Below are positions 17,020 through 24,861 of a DNA stretch of 64,000 nt, piece by piece. The stretch's first letter is position 1; each line of letters starts with the position of its first letter. The position numbers and the translations under genes were made by a program. The notes beneath the pieces were generated by a model. The model saw only the letters and a program-made list of their open reading frames with translations. It did no database searches and was not told where the DNA came from. Source of the DNA: Aureicoccus marinus (GTDB lineage: Bacteria > Bacteroidota > Bacteroidia > Flavobacteriales > Flavobacteriaceae); contig NZ_MQVX01000001.1 in NCBI RefSeq assembly GCF_002954325.1, positions 935,546 through 999,545 of the forward strand. Direction: 5' to 3'.

Positions 17020-17601
17020 TTAATTCGTTAAAACGATATTATTACGGTCTACGATCTTTCTGAGGTTGATCAAAGCGTAACGCATACGTCCAAGCGCAGT
17101 GTTTATGCTCACTCCGGTATTTTCGGAGATCTCTTTAAAACTCATGTCTTTGTAAATACGCATGATTAAAACTTTTTTCTGGTCCTCAGGTAGTTCCTCG
17201 ATCAAAAGAGATAGATCACTATCGATTTGGTCTTTGATCAATTGTTTTTCAGCATTGAGTTTATCATCCTTGATAACAGAAAAGATGTTGAAATCTTCGC
17301 TTCCCTCAAACTTAGGCATCCTTTTGTTCTTTCTGAAGTGGTCGATGATTAGGTTGTGTGCAATTCGCATCACCCAGGGAAGAAACTTTCCTTCTTCGCT
17401 ATACGATCCCTTCTTCAAGGTTTTGATCACTTTAATAAAGGTATCCTGAAAGATATCTTCTGTGATGTCCTTGTCCAGAACTTTAGAATAAATAAAACTT
17501 GAGATTTTTTGGTTGTGACGATTGATAAGTACTTCAAGGGCTTTTTCGTCACCGTCGACGTATTGTTTGACCAATACGGAATCTTCCATTTGTAGCTCCA
17601 T
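17020..17601 (-). CDS. RNA polymerase sigma factor, ECF subfamily
   Basis: 193 residues from ATG 17601; an upstream TTG at 17631 is less likely. Region 2 includes EDIFQDTFIKVIKTL and WVMRIAHNLIIDHFRK; region 4 includes LPEDQKKVLIMRIYKDMSF and the helix-turn-helix SFKEISENTGVSINTALGRM. These bind the -10 and -35 of target promoters. No anti-sigma gene is next to it, unlike many ECF loci, so its control is unclear. It shares its transcript with a 46-residue gene and is divergent from uvrA across 245 bases. Confidence 0.93.
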   Translation of the reverse strand: MELQMEDSVLVKQYVDGDEKALEVLINRHNQKISSFIYSKVLDKDITEDIFQDTFIKVIKTLKKGSYSEEGKFLPWVMRIAHNLIIDHFRKNKRMPKFEGSEDFNIFSVIKDDKLNAEKQLIKDQIDSDLSLLIEELPEDQKKVLIMRIYKDMSFKEISENTGVSINTALGRMRYALINLRKIVDRNNIVLTN

Positions 17602-17787
17602 ACAAATTACTTTTTTGGTATACAGGGCCAAACAGCATAACTGCCTGATCCATAGTTATTTTAGTTAAATAAAAAAGTAATTATTTCTGTATAGGCCTAT
17701 CAGCGATTTAATTACACTACCAAATTTAGATAAAACACATACCCGCTAAAAAAGTATGTTGTGATATGAAGCTTTTTTGATGTTAAC

Positions 17788-17817
17788 TTGCGCAATATAG
17801 ATATAAAATGAAGTTTG
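17788..17817 (+). promoter_or_regulatory. Candidate promoter of uvrA
   Basis: TTG at 17788-17790 and GAAGTTTG at 17810-17817 with 19 bases between. Only the first base of the TA in the -7 element differs from consensus. It ends 29 bases before the uvrA ATG. Confidence 0.5.
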
Positions 17818-17846
17818 CCCGGTTTTTAGCCCTTAAAATTCGATGA

Positions 17847-20633
17847 ATGACCACCCTAGCAGATATTGATCCCAAGACACATATCTTAATACAAGGAGCC
17901 CGTTTACACAATTTAAAGAATATTGACCTAGCCATTCCCCGAAATCAACTCGTGGTAATTACCGGATTATCGGGTTCGGGTAAGTCCAGCTTGGCCTTTG
18001 ATACCTTATATGCAGAAGGGCAGCGCCGGTATGTAGAATCACTTTCTTCTTATGCCAGGCAGTTTCTTGGAAAACTCGACAAGCCTCAGGTGGATTCCAT
18101 TAAGGGGATTGCCCCGGCCATTGCTATAGAGCAAAAGGTAAATACCACCAATCCCCGTTCAACAGTTGGAACAACCACCGAAATCTACGATTACCTTAAA
18201 CTGCTTTTCGCCCGCGTGGGGAAGACTTATTCCCCTATTTCAGGAAATGAAGTGAAGAAGCATATGGTCTCGGATGTTATCGATCAGGTTAAAACCTTCG
18301 AAGCGGGCATAAGGCTACTTTTGCTGGCACCCATTCAGGTTCCTGAAGATCGGGAACCTATTAAAGTAGCCCAACTTTTTTCAAAGCAAGGTTATGCGAG
18401 GCTCAAATTCCGGGATAACGTCTACCGCATCGATCAAGTACCCGAGGATTTGGGGAGAAGTTTTGAACTCATCGTCGATCGTATTGTCGTAAAACAAGAA
18501 GATGATGATTTCTATAACCGCTTGGGGCAAGCCGTGGACAATGCCTTTTTTGAAGGGAAAGGTCACTGTTCGCTAGAAGAAGTAGATTCGGGAGATCGAA
18601 TCTCTTTTAGCAATTTGTTCGAATTGGACGGGATGAGTTTCCTGGAGAACAACACCCACCTCTTTAGTTTTAATAATCCTTATGGGGCCTGCCCAAAATG
18701 CGAGGGCTATGGAGATGTCATTGGCATTGATGAAGACTTGGTTATCCCCAATACCGCCTTGTCCATTTATGAGAACGCCGTTTTTCCGTGGCGGGGAGAA
18801 AGCATGAGCTGGTACCGGGATCAACTGGTAGATTCAGCCTACAAATTCGACTTTCCTATACACAAGCCCTGGTTTGAACTTTCCGAGGAACAAAAGCAAT
18901 TGGTCTGGGAAGGCAATAATCACTTCATCGGAATCCGCAAGTTTTTTACGCAGCTTGAAGAAAAGAGTTATAAGATCCAAAACAGGGTGCTGCTTTCACG
19001 CTACCGCGGAAAGACCAAATGCGATGTTTGCCAGGGTACGCGCCTGCGAAAGGAAGCCGCGTACGTCAAGATTGGAGGCAAGTCCTTAAGCGAGCTGGTC
19101 GACCTACCGATTACTGCACTTCAAGAATTCTTCCAGGACCTGACCTTTTCGGATTACGAACAAAAGGTAGCCAAGCGCTTACTCATCGAGATCAACAACC
19201 GTATATCTTATTTGATTCGGGTTGGTCTCGGTTATCTAAGTATCAACCGAAAATCCAATACGCTCTCGGGTGGAGAAAGTCAACGCATCAATCTGGCTAC
19301 CTCCCTCGGAAGTAGTTTAGTGGGTTCCTTATATATATTGGATGAACCCAGTATCGGTTTGCACCCGAAGGATACGGAGAACCTTATTTCGGTTCTGGTA
19401 GATCTCCGGGATTTGGGCAATACGGTGATCGTGGTGGAACACGATGAAGAAATTATGCGGGCGGCCGATCATATTATAGATATAGGACCAGAAGCGGGAA
19501 CCCTCGGAGGAGAAGTCGTAGCAGAAGGAACGATTAAGGACATCATGAAATCCGATTCGCTTACTTCTTCCTATTTAAATGGGACTTTAGAAATCCCTCT
19601 GCCCACTAAAAGGAGAAACCTGAAGAAATCTATTCGTATTCGAGGTGCTCGGGAGCACAACCTCAAAAATATAGATGTCCAATTTCCGCTACAAGGATTG
19701 ACCGTCGTTACGGGAGTATCGGGAAGTGGAAAAAGTACCCTGGTTCGGAAGATCCTCTACCCTGCCTTGTTGAAAGAAATCGGAGGCTATGGTGACAGGC
19801 CCGGTCAACACAGCAGAATAGAAGGGGACATCAGTGCTATTCAACAACTTGAATTTGTTGATCAGAACCCCATCGGGCGATCTTCCCGTTCCAACCCGGT
19901 CACCTATATAAAGGCTTACGATGATATCCGTGCTCTTTATTCCAGTCAAAAACTAGCGGAGTTGCGTGGGTACAAACCCAAGCACTTCTCCTTTAACGTC
20001 GATGGCGGGCGTTGTGAGAACTGCAAGGGAGAAGGGCAAATTACCATCGAGATGCAGTTTATGGCGGATGTTCACCTTGATTGTGATGTATGTAAAGGAA
20101 CGCGTTTCAAAAAAGAAGTCCTCGAAGTAACCTATGAAGGGATTAACATCAGTCAATTGCTCGATATGACCATTGATGATGCCCTTCGTTTCTTTAAAGA
20201 GCACCAGCAAAAGAAGTTGGTTCAAAAACTACAACCCCTTCAAGATGTTGGTTTGGGTTATGTTACTCTTGGCCAATCCTCCGCAACTTTATCGGGTGGT
20301 GAAGCCCAGAGAATTAAACTAGCGTCATTTTTAGTCAAGGGGCATCAATCCGATAAAACCTTATTCATCTTTGACGAGCCAACGACCGGTCTTCACTTTC
20401 ATGATATTCTAAAGTTGCTGAAGTCCTTTGAGGCGCTCATCGAAAAAGGTCATTCCATTCTGGTAATTGAGCACAATATTGATTTGATCAAGTGTGCCGA
20501 CTACATCGTGGATTTAGGACCAGAAGGCGGGCAAAATGGGGGCTATTTAAGTGCCGCTGGCACCCCTGAAGAAGTGGCTAAAATCAAGGATTCTCATACC
20601 GGGAATTACCTTGCAGAAAAATTGACTTCCTGA
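17847..20633 (+). CDS. uvrA: Excinuclease ABC subunit A
   Basis: 928 residues, normal for UvrA. It has two ABC ATPase modules: Walker A motifs GLSGSGKSSLAF and GVSGSGKSTLVR, signatures LSGGESQRINLA and LSGGEAQRIKLA, and Walker B regions YILDEPSIGLHP and FIFDEPTTGLHF. Zinc-binding Cys pairs (CPKCEGYG, CDVCQGTR, CENCKGEG and CDVCKGTR) are complete. UvrA finds bulky DNA lesions and loads UvrB in nucleotide excision repair. The ATG at 17843 is out of frame, which supports 17847. Confidence 0.97.
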   Translation: MTTLADIDPKTHILIQGARLHNLKNIDLAIPRNQLVVITGLSGSGKSSLAFDTLYAEGQRRYVESLSSYARQFLGKLDKPQVDSIKGIAPAIAIEQKVNTTNPRSTVGTTTEIYDYLKLLFARVGKTYSPISGNEVKKHMVSDVIDQVKTFEAGIRLLLLAPIQVPEDREPIKVAQLFSKQGYARLKFRDNVYRIDQVPEDLGRSFELIVDRIVVKQEDDDFYNRLGQAVDNAFFEGKGHCSLEEVDSGDRISFSNLFELDGMSFLENNTHLFSFNNPYGACPKCEGYGDVIGIDEDLVIPNTALSIYENAVFPWRGESMSWYRDQLVDSAYKFDFPIHKPWFELSEEQKQLVWEGNNHFIGIRKFFTQLEEKSYKIQNRVLLSRYRGKTKCDVCQGTRLRKEAAYVKIGGKSLSELVDLPITALQEFFQDLTFSDYEQKVAKRLLIEINNRISYLIRVGLGYLSINRKSNTLSGGESQRINLATSLGSSLVGSLYILDEPSIGLHPKDTENLISVLVDLRDLGNTVIVVEHDEEIMRAADHIIDIGPEAGTLGGEVVAEGTIKDIMKSDSLTSSYLNGTLEIPLPTKRRNLKKSIRIRGAREHNLKNIDVQFPLQGLTVVTGVSGSGKSTLVRKILYPALLKEIGGYGDRPGQHSRIEGDISAIQQLEFVDQNPIGRSSRSNPVTYIKAYDDIRALYSSQKLAELRGYKPKHFSFNVDGGRCENCKGEGQITIEMQFMADVHLDCDVCKGTRFKKEVLEVTYEGINISQLLDMTIDDALRFFKEHQQKKLVQKLQPLQDVGLGYVTLGQSSATLSGGEAQRIKLASFLVKGHQSDKTLFIFDEPTTGLHFHDILKLLKSFEALIEKGHSILVIEHNIDLIKCADYIVDLGPEGGQNGGYLSAAGTPEEVAKIKDSHTGNYLAEKLTS

Positions 20634-20721
20634 TTCTCGTAGTCTTCCACTTACGGAGTAATTCTTTTTTAAAAGTATTAAACGTCTGTTATTCAGCGTA
20701 CTGAGTGCGGTATGATTTTTT

Positions 20722-20736
20722 TGGCACGCTGTTTGT
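20722..20736 (+). promoter_or_regulatory. Sigma-54-like promoter upstream of the Arg/Ser-rich protein
   Basis: TGGCACG, four bases, then TTGT. The -24 element is perfect; the -12 element has TTGT instead of TTGC. Spacing is exact. The predicted start of transcription falls about 40 bases before the ATG at 20790. Confidence 0.45.
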
Positions 20737-20789
20737 TTTATCGTTGACGGATGTAAATAGTTGCATTCGGAAATTTAAACCTTAGGATT

Positions 20790-22064
20790 ATGAAAAAAGG
20801 AATACTCATATTGGTAGCGGTACTGATGACAAGTCCATTCTTGTTTACTGCTGAGGCGGCGAATAAGGTCTATCCCGGCAACTGGAACAACTATGGCGAC
20901 AACTTCATTTTTGATGAAGGAGGCGTAACCTTCTCGGTTTATCCGGATGGTGAATTCGATTTCTTTATCGGTAATCAAGCCCGTGTAGGAGTTGGTGTAC
21001 AACTCGGAAATGTTGGAGTTACCTTCAACTCTGGTTTTGACTACAACCCCTTCGTTCAGTACGACGATTACGGCGCTGTAATTCAAGTTGAAAACATCCC
21101 GATTTACTACGACTTCTACGGTCGTGTAAATCAGATCGGAAACGTCGATATTTGGTATAGAAATGGCCTGGTAAGCCGTATCGGTGGACTACGTCTCTTT
21201 TATAGAAACCGCGTTTTCACACACTATACTGGTTTTATCAATATCTATAACCGTCGCTATGTTTTCCGTCCATGGCACCGATACTTTGCCCGTCCGGCAT
21301 TTGGATTCTGTACTGTGTGGAATACCCCTTACCGACGATTCTATAACCCGATCCGATACACCTATTACAGACCGTATCGTTTCAACAGACGTCGCGCTTT
21401 CTACCAGTTCGGTCAGGAAAGACGCTACAGACAAGATAGAGACCGTGCACGTGTATACCGCAACGACAGACGTGTAGCTGTTCGCGAGAACCGAAGAGCA
21501 GATCGTTCAAATAGAACTGTTTCTCTGGCCGATCGTGGTCGTTCGAACAACAAGGTGACACGTAACAATAGTCGTCAAGGGCGAGACGTGAACCGCAACA
21601 GCACAAACCGTGGTTCTTCCAACCGAAGTGCAACCGTAAGATCCAACAGAAATGGTTCTGATCGCAGCACAACGGTACGTACCGCCAGAAGTAATGGTAA
21701 TAGAAGTACAACAACGGTTCGTCGCAGCACAACTCAAGGGAGAAGTTCAGGTCAGGCGACCAGAACTACCACCCGAAAAGTGACCCAGAATAGAAAGGGA
21801 ACTACGGTCACCAAAAGACAAGTTCGTTCCAATGGACAAGGAAGAACAGTTAGCCGTACAACCAAATCCTATTCTAAAGGAAATTCGAATAGAAGTTCCG
21901 TGAATAAAAGAAGTAATGCTTCTTCCCGATCAACCAAGTCTGTTAAACGCAGCAGTGGATCCCGAAATACCTCGGCGAAGCGAAGCTCTTCTTCTGGAAG
22001 CAGAAATAGTTCTGGAAGAAGTAGTTCAGGAAGAAGTAACAGTCGATCCTCTCGATCGTCTTAA
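20790..22064 (+). CDS. Secreted protein with Arg/Ser/Asn-rich low-complexity tail
   Basis: 424 residues. A signal peptide (ending TAEAA) is followed by about 180 residues of beta-rich sequence made of related units, such as YDFYGRVNQIGNVDIWYRN and RIGGLRLFYRNRVFTHY, with many aromatic residues. After about residue 185 the protein turns to Arg, Ser, Asn and Thr repeats (RRADRSN, SSNRSATV and similar) to the C-terminus; it has almost no acidic residues there and would be strongly basic. I know similar beta-rich heads in flavobacterial secreted proteins, but no named function. The tail could bind nucleic acid or anionic polysaccharide. It stands alone between a sigma-54-like site and a terminator. 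Confidence 0.8.
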   Translation: MKKGILILVAVLMTSPFLFTAEAANKVYPGNWNNYGDNFIFDEGGVTFSVYPDGEFDFFIGNQARVGVGVQLGNVGVTFNSGFDYNPFVQYDDYGAVIQVENIPIYYDFYGRVNQIGNVDIWYRNGLVSRIGGLRLFYRNRVFTHYTGFINIYNRRYVFRPWHRYFARPAFGFCTVWNTPYRRFYNPIRYTYYRPYRFNRRRAFYQFGQERRYRQDRDRARVYRNDRRVAVRENRRADRSNRTVSLADRGRSNNKVTRNNSRQGRDVNRNSTNRGSSNRSATVRSNRNGSDRSTTVRTARSNGNRSTTTVRRSTTQGRSSGQATRTTTRKVTQNRKGTTVTKRQVRSNGQGRTVSRTTKSYSKGNSNRSSVNKRSNASSRSTKSVKRSSGSRNTSAKRSSSSGSRNSSGRSSSGRSNSRSSRSS

Positions 22065-22099
22065 TACAAACAATTAGTTTTTAGGTTGGTTAGTTGTTT

Positions 22100-22135
22100 A
22101 ACCCCGGGCAGGATTTTCCTTCTCGGGGTTTCTTT
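22100..22135 (+). terminator. Intrinsic terminator after the Arg/Ser-rich gene
   Basis: AACCCCG (22100-22106) pairs with CGGGGTT (22124-22130), an inner AGGA / TCCT stem adds support, and a run of T follows at 22131-22137. It lies at the 3' end of the convergent flippase gene. Confidence 0.7.
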
Positions 22136-23593
22136 TTACCCCTTCTTTAACCGACTATTGATGACCTGATTGATATCGGCTGAAAACCCGAAGTAATAAA
22201 GCAAACCAAGGTAAACTCCACCAAGAAGCACAGATCGTACTAGAATAGCGACCACCCCTTCTAGACCAAGGGGTAAGCAATAAAATCCAAAACCAATCAA
22301 GAGAATCATAAAGCAGAGCAGTAAGGTGCTCTTCCGCCAAGGAAATAAACCAAATACCTGCCAGACAAAAAGGAGTTTAGACCCGTTGTAAATCAACACG
22401 GCCGTAAAGGTGGCCCAGGCCGCTCCAATGGCACCCCATTGTGGGATAAAGAGAATATTCAACATAATCGTCAAAACGGCTAGAACGATTCCCAGGATGA
22501 GCATCCCTTTGTAGTATTTGGAGTAAAAGAGCAAAGAGTTGATATTGCCCAAGGAGGCGTCCATCACTTTCATCAAGCCAATGATCAAGACCACATACCA
22601 GCCTTGACTGTAATCTTCTGGCAAGAGTGCGTAAAGATCATCCAAGCTGCTAATAATCAGTAAGAACAAGAGCCCTGATGCGGCCAATAGATTGATGGAG
22701 GATTTTTGATAGAGTACTTTGAGTTCCGCCTTATCGTCTTCGTGTAGGGCCTTGGCCGTTAAAGGAAAAGTGATTTGATTCATCGCTCTAACGGGAACCA
22801 CAATCACCGTTGCGATATAGATCCCTACCCCGTAGTAGGCCACCTTGGCCAAATCAATGTACTGATTGAGCATGAACTTATCGATCTCCAATAAGATAAC
22901 TGCTGCAGACCCTCCCAGAACGATTAAAAGGGTGTACGTCCAAATGGCGCGTCGATTCTTCGGGGCTTTAAACCGAAGTTTGGGCATTCTGATTCGGTAG
23001 GCATAGAGTTTCATCAAAAGCATCCTCAAAAAGTAAACCCCTGCTAATCCTCCAAAAAAAGTGTCCAGATCAATGTATTCGAGGTAATAGGCCAGTAGCA
23101 GCAGAAAGACCCCGAATCGGCTAAAAACTTCTTTAAGTGCATTACCCCAAACGGATTTTAGTTGGACCTTGGCGTAGGCATAAAAGATCTCGAAATAAGC
23201 CATCGCTATACCGATAAGAAAAATATACCACAGGTAGCCCCCCACTTCTGGATTTCTTCGGCTTAAGAAGCCTTCGAGCTGATCCGGAAATAAGAGCACA
23301 CCAAGCGCTATTAGTCCCACGGGCAATAGCGGCAAAAACAAGGTGTAAGCTAAAAAGTCGTCTTGTTCTTGTTGATTTTTATAGCCCTCGTAAAAACGCA
23401 TAAGGGTATTGTGCATCCCCAAGGCCATAAGCGGCATGAGGAGGGCGGCAGTCGATAAGATAACCATGGTTAGACCGTAGTTGCTATCTCCTAGGATGTA
23501 GGTGTAGAGGAATAAGGTGTTCACACCACCGATACCAAAACCTAAAAAGGTGATGGCCGTATTTAATGCCGATTGTTTGAATACTATTCCCAT
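22136..23593 (-). CDS. Polysaccharide flippase-family membrane protein
   Basis: 485 residues with 12 or more membrane helices and repeated hydrophobic segments typical of the Wzx/MATE-type polysaccharide biosynthesis family. The N-terminus reads QSALNTAITFLGFGIGGVNTLFLY, a family hallmark. Such proteins move lipid-linked glycan units across the inner membrane. Its 5' end overlaps the glycosyltransferase by 10 bases; together with YfhO this is a surface-glycan operon on the minus strand. Confidence 0.9.
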   Translation of the reverse strand: MGIVFKQSALNTAITFLGFGIGGVNTLFLYTYILGDSNYGLTMVILSTAALLMPLMALGMHNTLMRFYEGYKNQQEQDDFLAYTLFLPLLPVGLIALGVLLFPDQLEGFLSRRNPEVGGYLWYIFLIGIAMAYFEIFYAYAKVQLKSVWGNALKEVFSRFGVFLLLLAYYLEYIDLDTFFGGLAGVYFLRMLLMKLYAYRIRMPKLRFKAPKNRRAIWTYTLLIVLGGSAAVILLEIDKFMLNQYIDLAKVAYYGVGIYIATVIVVPVRAMNQITFPLTAKALHEDDKAELKVLYQKSSINLLAASGLLFLLIISSLDDLYALLPEDYSQGWYVVLIIGLMKVMDASLGNINSLLFYSKYYKGMLILGIVLAVLTIMLNILFIPQWGAIGAAWATFTAVLIYNGSKLLFVWQVFGLFPWRKSTLLLCFMILLIGFGFYCLPLGLEGVVAILVRSVLLGGVYLGLLYYFGFSADINQVINSRLKKG

Positions 23594-24861
23594 GCTAAAA
23601 TAGAAGCGAGCTGAGCGCTTAAGTTTTTACGACTGTACGCTTCAATTCCAATACCCTTAACGTTTAGGGTATTAGACTGGTAACGGGCAAACCAATCCTT
23701 CAATTGCGCTTTGATGGCTTCTTTCTGATCGTACCCAAAAAAACGCCCTGTTTGGGATTCTTCCAGAATAGCCTGAGCATCCCATCCCTTCGGCCCCACA
23801 GCCAATATCGGCCGAAGGCTCGCCATGTACTCAAAGAGTTTCCCTGGCAAAATGGAGGTGGTGTACGCATGGTTAATCTCAAGCAGCAACAAGACTTGCG
23901 ATTGGGCTTGTAGTTGCCTCACCTCGGCGTGTGGAATGTAGCCCAAGAGTAGCAGGTTCTCTTCTAAACCAGAATCACGTATGGTTTGAATAACTTCCTC
24001 GCTTACTGTTCCCGCTAGTTGTAGCCTAAACTTTTCAGCAAAGAAGGAGTCTTCTGTTTTTAGTTCTGATAAGGCTTGCCAAAGTGCCTTAGGATTACGA
24101 GCCGACAATAAGGACCCGATATGAGAAAGAGTAAAATCGGAGTCCAACCTCCCCTTTTCCATGAGGTTCTCATACCCATTGGTCAACACCTCGATGGGTT
24201 GAGTGCTTAGGGTCTGAAATTCCTTCTTAGTTCCGGGGCTCGTCACTAAGATCTGATCGGCCGACTGCAGTACCTTTTTTTCAAGCTCTTGGTGTCTTCT
24301 GCTTGCCCTTCTTCCCAGTCCCAGCTTTTTGTGGTACCCAATACTGGTCCAGGGATCCCTAAAATCGGCGACCCATTTAATCGAGCAGGACTTTTTGAGC
24401 TCCTGGCCAATAAGGTGTAAGCTATGCGGTGGTCCGGAGGTAATTACGGTTTGAAAGTTCTTCTCTTGAATCAGAGGGACTAGTTTTTGAACACTGGGTT
24501 TAACCCAGCCAATGCGGGCATCTGGAATAAACAGATTGCCTCGGATCGAGAGCAGAACTCGCTCCGTCCAATGTACTTTTTTCTCTTGTAAGATCCCTGC
24601 ACTGATGCGCTTGGTTTTACGAGGGGCAACCCACCTCAAAAACTGACCTGGCTCTCGAATCGGGCTTTTGAGCACTTCTATGTTTTCTGGAATGTCTTGG
24701 ACTAACTGGGCATCCTCAATCGGGTAAAAGGGGTTTTCGGGTACCCAAACACTGATCTCAAAACCGTGTTCAGGAAGGTGCTTCAACATCTGCAACCAAC
24801 GTTGGACCCCTGGTCCTCCCGCCGGCGGCCAATAATATGTTATCAGCAGTAGCTTATGCAT
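23584..24861 (-). CDS. Glycosyltransferase family 4
   Basis: 425 residues. The N-terminal segment LLLITYYWPPAGGPGVQRW is the acceptor-side start of GT4 enzymes, and the C-terminal half has the nucleotide-sugar motif region with LPGKLFEYMASLRPILAVG, including the EX7E-type Glu. It transfers sugars from activated donors in the cytosol for polysaccharide or glycoprotein synthesis. The ORF overlaps YfhO by 8 bases and the flippase by 10, so translation is coupled across the operon. Confidence 0.92.
   Translation of the reverse strand: MHKLLLITYYWPPAGGPGVQRWLQMLKHLPEHGFEISVWVPENPFYPIEDAQLVQDIPENIEVLKSPIREPGQFLRWVAPRKTKRISAGILQEKKVHWTERVLLSIRGNLFIPDARIGWVKPSVQKLVPLIQEKNFQTVITSGPPHSLHLIGQELKKSCSIKWVADFRDPWTSIGYHKKLGLGRRASRRHQELEKKVLQSADQILVTSPGTKKEFQTLSTQPIEVLTNGYENLMEKGRLDSDFTLSHIGSLLSARNPKALWQALSELKTEDSFFAEKFRLQLAGTVSEEVIQTIRDSGLEENLLLLGYIPHAEVRQLQAQSQVLLLLEINHAYTTSILPGKLFEYMASLRPILAVGPKGWDAQAILEESQTGRFFGYDQKEAIKAQLKDWFARYQSNTLNVKGIGIEAYSRKNLSAQLASILAWE

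Noticed and set aside
21480-22060. Repeats in the Arg/Ser-rich gene considered as a CRISPR-like array
   Set aside because: The repeats are short, irregular and codon-based, inside one open reading frame with a signal peptide.
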